In this document: positions 49,079 to 58,321 of the stretch, piece after piece
Position numbering within the stretch: the first letter of the stretch is position 1
How the letters are laid out: each line of letters begins with the position of its first letter
Source: Setophaga petechia
Taxonomy: Eukaryota; Chordata; Aves; Passeriformes; Parulidae
Assembly (NCBI GenBank): GCA_024362935.1
Contig: JANCRA010000066.1
Span: 1,541,501-1,605,500 of the forward strand
Reading direction: 5' to 3'
DNA: 64,000 bases
Translations under genes and position numbers: made by a program
Notes under the pieces: generated by a model
What the model saw: the letters and a program-made list of their open reading frames with translations, nothing else
Databases searched by the model: none
What the model was told of the DNA's origin: nothing

Positions 49079-49440
49079 AATTTATTCTCAGACTGGCCCG
49101 GCCGCCCGCTCTATTTATTCGCCCGCCGGAGCCGCAGCGGCCGCCGCAGCAGTAGCCAAAGGTTTGCGATCTCTAATTTATTCCCTTCCTCGCGCGGCCG
49201 GGAGGCGGCGGCGCCCCCGGCTCGGCCCCTCCCGCTCTGCCCGGCCCGGCCCGGCCCGGGGGGACGCTTCGAAACCATTTCCCGGCCCGTCTCTATTTAT
49301 TTCTAACCGTGCGCGGAGCTCGCACCACCCTCCCGTTGGTGGGTTCAGTCCGGTCCATTCCCCTGGGGGTTTCGGTTTTTTTGTTTGTATCTCTTATTGC
49401 AAAACCAATGTAGACTGCGAGGGTACGTTTCTATTTATGT
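49079..49440 (+). promoter_or_regulatory. Five spaced AUUUA-type islands in the 3' UTR
   Basis: AATTTATTC at 49079, TCTATTTATTC at 49110, TAATTTATTC at 49174, TCTATTTATTT at 49292 and TCTATTTATG at 49430. Each is embedded in GC-rich sequence. AUUUA elements in 3' UTRs bind ELAV/HuR, TTP and AUF1-type proteins and control mRNA decay. The function here is inferred. Confidence 0.55.
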
Positions 49441-50590
49441 TATAGTAAATATTTTATTACTTACATAAACCATTTACCCAGGAACCGGTCTCGTGTCGTC
49501 TTTGCAGGCTCGGAGCGCGGCCGTCGGGGCCGGTGGCGGCCGAGGTCCCGTTGCCGGTGGTCCCCGAGCCCCGTTCCCGGTGCCGGCGGTGCCCCCGCGG
49601 TTGGTACCCGCGGTGCCCGGCGGGGTTTGCCCGGGCGAGCCGCTTTCCCTGCGTGGATGCTCTTTGTGCACCGCCGTGTTCCCCGCACCTTTTCCCGCAG
49701 GGTTTTTACCGATCCGAGCGCGGCTCTCCGCGCTGCGAACACAAAACAGCCCGCACGGAACTTTTCTTCCCACGTATGGCAGGGTAATCCACGCACGCTG
49801 GTGCTGCTGAGTAGATTCTTTCTGCTCAAACCACGCTCTTGGCTTTTTCTGATGTCACCAGCTTTTCCTTGTCGTGGTTTCATGCCCGAATATTTGGTGG
49901 TTTTGCCAAGAAAACGCAGAAAAATGTATTTTCAGCCTATCGGTTCTTGGAAGAGTGATCCTGCATCTCTAAACCTTCTCTTGCAGCACCAAGAAAAGTC
50001 GCATGTGAGGATTGTTTGCCTTTGCAGGTCCTTGGATTCCTGCGGTGTTTTGTGTGTTGGGAGAACTTTTGAAAAATGTTCCCATACAGAGCTCTTGCAC
50101 TGATTAAATACTTGATCGAAATCTGGTAGCAAAGGACCAAATTCTTTCTTTTTAGTTAGCAGAGAATTTCCTGATGTTCTCAGACATCTGGCACTGGATG
50201 GTTTCCCCACTTTATTCAGTACAAATTATGTGCTGTGAAAACAGAAGCTTTAAAGGGGATTTTCTAGCAAAAGCACGGCATTGTGCATTGCAGTTTATGT
50301 ATAATTCTTTTTAATATATATAAAAAATTCTAACATACCAAATGTAACTTACTCTTGAAAATTTATACTTGAAAATTCTTGTCTTCGTTGCAGTTCGATT
50401 TTGTTGCATTTTGTGCCTTTGGTGGGGGTGTATATTACTTGTCTAAGCAATGTCACATTTGCCATTGATAATGTTATAATTTAGTGCATTTTCAATGTTT
50501 CTTACAATGTAGCTATTCTACATCAGCTAATACAAGACTATCAAGTTCTCATTCAAAATTCAAAAAGTAAACTGATTTTTGAGATTTTAA

Positions 50591-50596
50591 AATAAA
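50591..50596 (+). promoter_or_regulatory. Probable POU3F1 polyadenylation signal
   Basis: Canonical AATAAA, the first in the 3' UTR, about 1.57 kb after the stop codon, followed at 50640-50690 by T/G-rich sequence. A second AATAAA at 51480-51485 could serve a longer transcript. Confidence 0.65.
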
Positions 50597-50615
50597 GTCA
50601 CTTCGAGCAGTTATT

Positions 50616-52035
50616 TCATCAAATACCCTGTAAAGAAATGGTTCACTTTGTGATACAAACCTGCTAGTGAATGCTGTGGGTTAGGGTATTAATAACTTCC
50701 CTTGGCATGCAGAGCATAATACAAAATCTCACTTAGAGGGCTTAGTGTGCAGTGTGTGTTCTGTCAGCTTTTGCTACAGGCTTAGCTTCCTTTTTTGTAA
50801 TAAGATTGGTTTTTATAGAAGAGCAGAGAATGGTAGGGCTGTGGTAGAGATCCTGAATTCAAAAAGTTTTCCTGTTTTTACTGAATATTTACTAATTTCT
50901 AAATAGCTCTGCAGATGTAGTAGCTTAGATGATACACTCCAGTAAAAAAGTAAAGGAGGAGGATGATTTAAGGATTTCAGTCAATGTATCATGACGGCAT
51001 TTAAATTAATTTCCAACTCTGAGAATCTGTCTTTATCTGTTACTTTGTGTGTTCCCCACACATGTACCATTGTTTTTAGTGTTTTGTCATGCTGTAATTG
51101 CAGCCTTTGCTTAAGAATTTCTGTGTGACAGCCAGGCTTTAAGGGAAGAAGAAACAAAACTGAACAAAAGAGGGGTTTTCTTGTTTGCTTGTTTCTGAAA
51201 GAAAACAAACTCGTTTGCATTGAATGTTTAATTGTGCTGATTTTCTATAGTAGGAGACATTTCAGTAACCTCTTCATTCTGAGCTAACCTGGATGGCAAA
51301 CAGGATTTGTATTGATACTCAGAAGGGCAGGGTCAGTTTTCACATTGTGTTCTGCTAAGGGATGAGATGTGCTGTGAGTGCTGGGGAGGATGAGCACCCT
51401 TGGGTTGTTCAGTGTGTCACATTCTATAAGGCACTGGCAGCCCTGCTGCATTAGCTCTCTCGTGCTGTTGAGCAGCAAAAATAAAATACTCTTTGTATAT
51501 CTCCTTGCTGCAGTGCTCAGCTGCTCTGAAAATCAGATGCCCCAAAGGTTTGCCTATCTTAGAATAACTTGTTAGTTTTCCTGGTCAGGGATTAAATGGC
51601 AATTACTGGAGGAAGTATTTTTTTTTCTTTTTTTTTTGGTGGTGGTTTCTCACTAAGGTGAAAGCATGACCTCATACTACTACATCAGTAGTAAAGCAAG
51701 AAAAGGTAGGACTGTGGTGCTGGTCCACTAAAGAAAAGCAGATGTACAAATACTTATTTAACAAAGCAAATAGTAAACATACAAAGTAGGAAGTGTAGAT
51801 AAGGAGCAGAAGCACTGCCAGTGCAGTTTAGAGAGGGGTTTAGGTCTGTGCTGATGGGAAATCCTTGCTGTAACCCAGAACTCTGAGCTCTGTAACTGTG
51901 AGCGCTGCTGAGCAGTGCCTGGCCCTTCAGATCCCCTTCAGAGCATTCAGGCTCTGGTTTGTCCCGTGGTGGCACCAGGCTGTGCTTGGGGCAGTGCCAC
52001 CCATCACCAGGGCTGGGCTGATCTGCTTGCCTTGC
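50616..52035. other. Downstream flank of POU3F1
   Basis: AT-rich unique sequence with an alternative AATAAA at 51480-51485 and a T-rich patch at 51620-51640. No gene seen. Confidence 0.5.
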
Positions 52036-52265
52036 CCTCAGTCCAGAGGGGCTGCTGAGCCAGGGTTTGCATCTCTCACTGCTGAGGACTGAGCCAGGGT
52101 TTGCATCTCTCACTGCTGAGGACTGAGCCAGGGTTTGCATCTCAGACTGCTGAGGAGCTGACCCAGGGTTTATATCTCTCACTGCTGAGGAGCTGACCCA
52201 GGGTTTATATCTCTCACTGCTGAGCACTGAGCCAGGGTTTGCATCTCTCACTGCTGAGCAGGTGA
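52036..52265. repeat. 34-35-bp minisatellite
   Basis: About six units of CAGGGTTTGCATCTCTCACT plus GCTGAGGACTGAGC. The first spacings are exactly 34 bp (52061, 52095, 52129), later ones 35 bp because GACTGAGC becomes GAGCTGACC. Confidence 0.93.
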
Positions 52266-53869
52266 CCGAGGGCTCTCTGGCCAGGTGGGGAGGTTGGTAC
52301 CTGGTGAATGCAGCCCTGGTGTGGGCTCAGCCCTTCTCGTGCTCACAGAAGGGTGTGAGCTGTGCTGTGCCAGCCTTGCCAGGGCAGAGAGCCTGTCTGT
52401 GTGCCCCAGGGACGTGGCAGGGCAGCTGTGCTTCCCGCACTTATAAACTGATTATTGGTGATTTTGGGACGTTGCTGTTTTCTGTTGGGCTGACAATATT
52501 CAGTAGAGTATCACTTTTTCCCTTGTCCAGTTGCCTAATAGCTTTCATGCATGCTTAGGAGAAGGTTGTAGCATTCCAGTGTCCAATTTCTTCCAGGTTT
52601 CTTGTCTTACAGCATTGTAAGAGAGGGAATGCTTGCTGTACAACAACTGCAGGAGTGACTACAGCACAGCAGTTTGCCTGGCTAGGCACAGTCACTTGTA
52701 ATTAGTAATGCCATGTTCATCTTATGCTTTTCACTGAATCTGGTCTCTTCTGAGGGCTGCCCAGCCAGAGCTGTGCCTGATCCCAGCACAGTGCTCTGGT
52801 GCAACTGGCCCCTAATGAGCTAAGGCAGCAGCTGAAATGCTATAATCTCTTTGCATGAAAATTCAGAGCATCAACATTAACACCAAAAAGTCTTATTCCC
52901 AGTTTTGCCCACTCCTGCTTGCTGTCTCCCCTAGAAGGAGAGATTTCAATACCATCAGGTTAAACAAATCTTGTAATTCTGCACTAATGTTGTTTGCATA
53001 TATTTTAATTTTATGCTAACTCTGCCGTTGGTTGTTTGGAGCTGGCTCAGCCCCAGGACAGCTCAGAGTTGTCACTTCACAGGTACTGGAAGCAGATTTG
53101 GGTCCTGCCCCGGTGCAGACCTCCACAAGCCTGGAATTCCTTCTCCTTGTGTTTTCCTTACATTTGGGCTGTTTGAAATGAGCCCATCCTGGCTGGTGAC
53201 TGGAGCTGGTGCTGGCCCTTGTCCTGGGCTGGGTATGGGCACTCATGGGGGCTCTGCCTGCTGCCAGTGCCTGCTGCCCTCTTTTCCTGGAGCAGATCAG
53301 CCCCAGCAGGACCAGGAGCAAGCTGAGGTGGCGTGGGGGGTGTTTTGGTTTTGGTTTAAAATGCTGAACATCAATAGATGAGTGTCTGCTCTCACTAAGT
53401 TTAATATTGCTGCTCATGGGGACCAAGGCCAATGTACCTTCCTGAAATGAACAGCTCCAAAACACAGGTTTTCTGCAGGCTTCCAGAAGTGAGTACCATG
53501 GTTTGTGGTTGCTCAGTGGGCTCTGAGCAGCAGCAGCACCATGGATGTGCCTGTGCAGCACACACACAGAGAAGGAGCTCGTTGAAGTCTCTCGTGGGAG
53601 CCACCACTGTGCTTTGCCAAGCTGATTTATGGGCATTCAGCTTTGCTCCCACTTGTGATTTGCTGTGCTTAGGGGTGCCCAGCAGCAGAGATGTGGCCAA
53701 CTGCACATCCTCAGGTGCTCTCCTGTGTCCTTGGAGGAAGCTCTGCCAGCAGAAGTTCCCCCAGTTCCAGTTTGAGCTGACACAACGCAGTGTCTGTGCC
53801 GTGTGTGGGGATTGGAGACTGCACAGGCTGGGTTAAAGCATGTGGTGCTGCTCACACCATGTAATGTGC
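52266..53869. other. Non-coding, no recognised feature
   Basis: Unique sequence; the open frame at 53016-53636 on minus has no domain and ordinary composition. I see nothing to annotate. Confidence 0.5.
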
Positions 53870-54060
53870 ATGTTAGATCAGCCCTCATGAATATTTCATA
53901 GTCCTTGATATCACGTTATTTTTGGTGTTGGGCAAATTGAGCGTTATTTCTTGTAAAGGTTTTGACATTGTTTCCCTGGCTCGAACGCTGCTGAGAGCAC
54001 TGGCTGCAGCGAGAATGCTTTTCATTCATGCCAAACTTTAAAGATATTTCTTTATTTTCC
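53870..54060. promoter_or_regulatory. Candidate conserved non-coding element
   Basis: Unique sequence with ATGAATATTTCAT, TATCACGTTATTTTTGG, TTGAGCGTTATTTC and GGCTCGAACGCTG, keeping four CpGs in an AT-rich setting about 4.9 kb downstream of the POU3F1 stop codon. Conservation is inferred. Confidence 0.3.
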
Positions 54061-54552
54061 TTTTCCTCACCTTTCTTCTGGAGCATTCTGCCTGATCAAG
54101 GCGTTTGGGCAGCACCAGCAGCATCCAGGACCTGTTTCCTTGTGGACTTTGGCTTCTCTGAGCTCCACTGGGAGATTTGCTTTCCATCACTGGACCAGAT
54201 TCTCTAGGGCCAAAACTCTTCAGCAGGTACCACAGCCACAGAACAGGATTTCCTACAGCATATTAGGGAAGGTGGGTGGCTCACTGAAGCTGCTCAGCTC
54301 TGTCTCAGGAGCTGCACCTCAATCAGCTGTGTCCTTCAAAGTAAATCAATGAAAAAGTGCACAAAAATCTTCTTGCAAATATCACATATATGCACAAGAG
54401 GTGCTGGAAATGCCAGCTCTGCAGTCAGGGATCAACAGAAGGTACAAGGGAGCCAGTGGGCAAATGAAAATCTTTACATTTTACTGTACTTCATTGAGTT
54501 TTATTGCTTTGGAGGCTTGTTTTGTTTTGTTTTTTTAAAGCAAAAATCTGTC
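54061..54552. other. Non-coding, no recognised feature
   Basis: Unique sequence. I see nothing in it. Confidence 0.5.
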
Positions 54553-54614
54553 CTGTGATTTTTATTCCCTGGAGCTCACGGTGTATTAGTGCCTCTCAGT
54601 CACACTAAAGGCTA
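54553..54614 (+). repeat. Dispersed duplicate, copy 1
   Basis: About 60 bp (TGATTTTTATTCCCTGGAGC ... CAGTCACACTAAAGGCT) repeated in direct orientation at 56755-56818 with few differences. Both copies are preceded by T-rich sequence. Confidence 0.85.
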
Positions 54615-55093
54615 TGTGACTGAGATTATGCTGGATCATAAATTTGTAGCCAGACAAAACTCTAGGAAATGAATTTACACATTTGCATCTTTTGCAGTGA
54701 TTTGCAGGATAAAGAGTCAGGCTATTGCATTAGATGTCTTTATGTTGGGAGATGTTTTAAATAAATAACAAGTTTTAAATTGGAGATGTTTCTTCAGTCA
54801 TGTTTAAGAATAACCTGGTTGCAGGCAAACCAACAGAAGGACAGGTAATAAGGGAGTTGTACATGAGGGTGATTATGAGATCTGCTACAACACAGACTTT
54901 CCTCTAAAATGCTGTCAGAACTCCTCGATTTTATTCCCACATCCCCTGTTCATTTTCTTAAGAACCATGAGAAATATTTAGGATTTTTTTCCACCCAGTG
55001 TTCTTACTTCTCATGAAGTGATGTCATAAACCATGACATTAAATCACAAGGGTTAATTTGCACAGATTGCTGAGCAAAAAGAGCAGCAGCAGC
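54615..55093. other. Non-coding, no recognised feature
   Basis: AT-rich unique sequence. I see nothing in it. Confidence 0.5.
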
Positions 55094-55750
55094 GTGAGAT
55101 GCAGAGGGAATTCTCAGTTCCTCTGTGAGAAGAGCATTCCTGTGAGATGCAGAGGGAATTCTCAGTGCCTCTGTGAGAAGAGCATTCCTGTGAGATGCAG
55201 AGGGAATTCTCAGTGCCTCTGTGAGAAGAGATCTCTGTGGGATGCAGAGGGAATTCTCAGTGTCTCTGTGGAAAGAGCATCCTGTAAGATGCAGAAGGAA
55301 TTCTTAGTCCCTCAGAGCATCCCCGTGAGATGTAGAGGGAATTCTCAGTGTCTCTGTGGAAAGAGCATCCTGTGAGATGTAGAGGGAATTATCAGTCCCT
55401 CTGTGGGAAGAGCATTCCTGTGAGATGCAGAGGGAATTCTCAGTCCCTCTGAGCATCCCTGTGAGATGCAGAGGGAATTCTCAGTCCTTTTGTGGGCAGA
55501 GCATTCCCATGAGACGCAGAGAGAATTCTCGGTCCCTCCAAGCATTGCCCTGAGATGCAGAGGGAATTTTCAGTCCCTCTGAGCATCCCTGTGAGATGCA
55601 GAGGGAATTCTCAGTCCTTCTGAGCATCCCTATGAGATGCAGAGGGAATTCTCAGTCCTTCTGAGCATCCCCGTGAGACGCAGAGGGAATTCTCAGTCCT
55701 TCTGAGCATTCCTGTGAGACGCAGAGGGAATTCTCAGTCCCTCCATGGGC
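55094..55750. repeat. Minisatellite with alternating 48- and 41-bp units
   Basis: About 15 units built on GAGATGCAGAGGGAATTCTC. The first four unit starts (55096, 55144, 55192, 55240) are 48 bp apart; most of the later ones, such as 55593, 55634, 55675 and 55716, are 41 bp apart. The short type lacks the GTGGGAAGA-like piece before GAGCAT. Nearly every unit has an EcoRI site. Confidence 0.95.
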
Positions 55751-56033
55751 AGAGCATCCCCGTGTGTGCGGCAGGGTCCGATCCTCTCTGCCCTGCTCCC
55801 CTCCCAGCGCTGCGGGTTTGTTCCTGATGTGCTCACAGCGCTCCTGGCCCTGCTGCCGGGGCTGTGGGGGGCAGCACGGGCTGTTTGTGCTGAGGAGAGC
55901 GCTGTGGGAGGCACCACCCGCTGCTGGAGCTCTGCCTTCCACCGGGGGCTGCAGCCCGAGCCGGGCAGCGCAGCCCCGGCTGCTCCCGTCCCGCAGCTCC
56001 GGCCGGCTCTCAGCAGCACCTCGGGGTGATTTC
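55751..56033. other. Short GC- and CpG-rich patch
   Basis: About 270 bp with many CpGs (CCGGGGGCTGCAGCCCGAGC around 55940), unlike its surroundings. Both strands are open here and neither frame resembles a protein family. Could be a small unannotated CpG island or a decayed GC-rich repeat. Confidence 0.35.
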
Positions 56034-56092
56034 ATGCACATGTGGGGTATTTATGCACATGTGGGGTATTTTATGCACATGTGGGGTATTTG
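56034..56092. repeat. 19-20-bp tandem triplication at LTR edge
   Basis: ATGCACATGTGGGGTATTT at 56034, 56053 and 56073. The last unit runs into the LTR terminus TGGGGTATTTGCTGG. Confidence 0.9.
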
Positions 56093-56601
56093 CTGGATCC
56101 CCAGGACGAAGGAGGAAATGATGAATCTGACTCCAAGTTCTTAAAGGGCTAATTTATTATTCTATTCTATTCTATTCTATTCTATTCTATTCTATTCTAT
56201 TCTATCCTATCCTATTCCATTCCATTCCATCCCATTCCATTCCATTCCACTCTATTCTATTCTACTCTATTCTATTATACTCTATTCTATTCTATTCTAC
56301 TATACTATACTATACTATACTGAAACTATACTAAAGAATACAGAAAGGATACAGACAGAAGGCTTAACAAGAATGACAATGAAAACTCGTGACTCTCTCT
56401 TCCACAGTCCTGACACAGCTGATGGTGATTGGTCATTAAGCAAAAACAATTCACGTGCTGGATAAACAATCTCCAGACCACCTTCCAAAGCAGCAAAACA
56501 CAGGAGAAGCAAATGAGATAATATTGTTTTCATTTTTGTCTGAGGCTTCTCAGCTTCCCAGAAGAACCGTGGGCAAAGAGGATTTTTCAGAAAATATGAC
56601 A
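56082..56601 (-). mobile_element. Solo LTR, family A variant, with internal microsatellite
   Basis: Reverse-strand copy of the 21.3- and 35.9-kb LTRs: GGAAATGATGAATCTGACTC at the left, GAATACAGAAAGGATACAGA in the middle, AGAAAATATGACA at the right end. The reversed polyadenylation signal is at 56153-56158. It is about 100 bp longer than its relatives because of the ATTCT array. Confidence 0.8.
56158..56320. repeat. (ATTCT)n pentanucleotide microsatellite
   Basis: About 160 bp of TTCTA repeats, pure at first, then CCATT and CTCTA/CTATA variants. It replaces the part of the LTR that in relatives holds the ATTATAGTATCATAAAAT stretch. Confidence 0.95.
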
Positions 56602-56754
56602 GTTTTTGGGTGGGTTTTTTTTTTTGGTTTGGCTTTTTTCGTTTGTTTGTTTGGGGTGAGGGGGTTTGGGGGGTTTTTTTGTTTGATTTTGTTTGTTTGG
56701 TTGGGGGTTTTTTTGTTGCCTTTTTTTTTTTTTTTTTTTTTTTTGAGAAAGTTT
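56602..56754. repeat. T/G low-complexity tract
   Basis: Runs of T and G only (TTTGGGTGGGT, GGGGTGAGGGGGTTTGGGGGG, a long T run at about 56720-56744). The GGGG-GGGGG-GGGGGG cluster has quadruplex potential on +. Confidence 0.9.
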
Positions 56755-56818
56755 ATCCTATGATTTTTATTCCCTGGAGCTCACTGTGTATTAGTGCCTC
56801 TCAGTCACACTAAAGGCT
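56755..56818 (+). repeat. Dispersed duplicate, copy 2
   Basis: Direct repeat of 54553-54614 (TGATTTTTATTCCCTGGAGC ... ACTAAAGGCTCA). Confidence 0.85.
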
Positions 56819-56833
56819 CACAGAGGCTCACAG

Positions 56834-57138
56834 GATGGACCAAGCACTGATGCTCAGAGTGACTTGGACACTAAAATCTGCCTGTCCAGAGCACTGTGCT
56901 GCTCTCCCTCCACCTTCTGCCCAGGGCAGGGCTGGCTCTGTCCCAGGAGGGCTCTCAGCTCCCCAGCCTGGCTGTGGGGAGCAGCCCTGCAGGCTGGCCC
57001 AGCCTTGCTGGTGCTGGGGACAGGCACAGGTCAGCGTTGCTAAAAGGGAGAGAATTGAATCAATATCTGGAGTGTTTGATATTCTGCCCAGTGGAACACT
57101 TGTTATGTCTTTAATTACTATTTCTAAAAGCAGCGTGG
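56834..57138 (+). repeat. Duplicated 0.3-kb block, intact copy
   Basis: From GACCAAGCACTGATGCTCA through CCTTCTGCCCAGGGCAGGG and AGAGAATTGAATCAATATC to TTTCTAAAAGCAGCGTGGAA. The same block occurs, split in two, at 59697-59792 and 60515-60727. The second half carries homeodomain-type cores (AATTGAATCAATATC, TTTAATTACTA). The family is not recognised. Confidence 0.85.
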
Positions 57139-57541
57139 AACGGAAAGCAAAAGGCAGAAATAAATAGCAAGGGGTGATCAATTGGGCGTGAAACCCTTGT
57201 TATTGATCACCTTTAACCTCTGCTTAAACTAATGACAGAGCTACCATTTAACTGTCCCCAGGCACAAAGCACATCAATTGTACAAGTGCCACATAAATCA
57301 CGGTGGGCTGCAGCAGGCTGGGAGTGCCCTGGGGCCAGCCTGGCCCTGGGGGGCTGCAGGGGGGCTCTGCTGCACTGGAGCACCTGCCCCAGGTGAGCTC
57401 TGCTCTGATCTGCTGCACAAAAAGCCACATCACAGCTCTTAGAGCAGCACAGAACTGAAGAAATGACAGCATTTCCCCTCCATGCCTCTTTCCCCAAGGA
57501 GATGAAAGAAGATTTATGCTGCTGAGGATGCTCCACGTGCC
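57139..57541. other. Non-coding, no recognised feature
   Basis: Unique sequence. I see nothing in it. Confidence 0.5.
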
Positions 57542-57901
57542 ATGGCTGGGGCAGCACTTCTGAGACTGGGTGAGTTTGCAGGAAAAAATGGACAGAGAGG
57601 GCTCAAAACAACAATCCTGTGTCAGCAAGTGTTCAGGGAAGCAGTGATGTTGGGGAAGATGAAACAGGAAAACCTTATAAATATGATTGCCTGGCAAAAG
57701 ATTGTGAGAATATGGAAACTATAAGTGAGATTGAAATGAAAGCAAGCTTTGAGATCCCTCAGTCACTGAACAAGTGGAAAACAATGGCATGGCCAGCTGA
57801 AGGTGATCCCCTTTGGATCAAACAATTCCCTCTGCTTGCAGACAGGCCCAAGGCTCAGAGCAGACCCTGCTGGCTTGGCAGAAGGGGCCCAAAGAGGAGT
57901 T
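57542..57901 (+). mobile_element. Possible endogenous retrovirus internal remnant
   Basis: Two overlapping short + frames (57542-57724 and 57619-57906) of ordinary coding composition run up to the putative LTR start at 57902. I recognise no specific viral domain. The call rests on position only. Confidence 0.25.
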
Positions 57902-58321
57902 TGTAGGGTTTAAAATGTAACCCAGTGTGGGAATGTAATGATTCTTATAGGCTGTATGGAAATGCTGTAGGATTTGTATCTTGTACTAGATTGGTTAGTG
58001 AGAATTAGAATATTCAGCACAGAAGAAGATTTATGGTATTGTAACGGGAACCTCGCTCTTACTTTTCTATGCTCTTAGCTCTTACCTCTTGTCTCTAAGC
58101 TCTTGCCTTTTATGCTCTTACCCCTTTTACTCTCTTATGCTTTTACCCTCTCATCCTCTCTCCCCCTCTCTTCTCTCTTTGCTGCTCTGAGCTGTGGCTG
58201 GCAGCTCCCAGCAGGGCTCTGCACCCAGGCCCTTTGCAATAACCCACAAGTTCCCAGCCCTGGCTGCAGGGATCTCTGCTCTCTGTCCATCCCGACCATG
58301 CCACCCCCTGTCAATCCTACA
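57902..58321 (+). mobile_element. Putative LTR of a third family
   Basis: 420 bp bounded by TGTAGG at 57902 and CCTACA at 58316-58321, an exact terminal inverted hexamer of the TG...CA type. It has an AT-rich first half and a tandem CTCTTA/GCTCTTAC pyrimidine section at 58069-58180. No AATAAA and no target duplication seen, so moderate confidence. Confidence 0.45.

Larger units (their letters stand above)
47570..49800. promoter_or_regulatory. CpG island covering POU3F1 promoter, CDS and proximal 3' UTR
   Basis: From about 47570 the sequence becomes extremely GC- and CpG-rich, in sharp contrast to the flanks. This continues through the whole single exon and into the region around 49480-49770. 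Large CpG islands are typical of developmental transcription-factor genes regulated by Polycomb. The boundaries are judged by eye. Confidence 0.85.
49023..50615 (+). other. POU3F1: POU3F1 3' untranslated region
   Basis: Runs from the TGA at 49020-49022 to the AATAAA at 50591-50596. The first 420 bp are GC-rich but interrupted by five ATTTA islands. From about 50280 the sequence turns AT-rich, and the T-rich wording looks like a constrained vertebrate 3' UTR end. A TTGCACT heptamer at 50095-50101 matches the miR-130/301 seed, but one heptamer is near chance expectation. The exact cleavage point is inferred. Confidence 0.7.

Noticed and set aside
53016..53636. 206-codon minus frame
   Set aside because: Not in the arrays, but there are no recognisable domains, an opposing frame overlaps it, and composition is ordinary; chance is the better explanation without transcript support.
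55094..55750. Possible CRISPR array
   Set aside because: Units are contiguous and similar throughout, with no unique spacers, in vertebrate DNA; it is a minisatellite.
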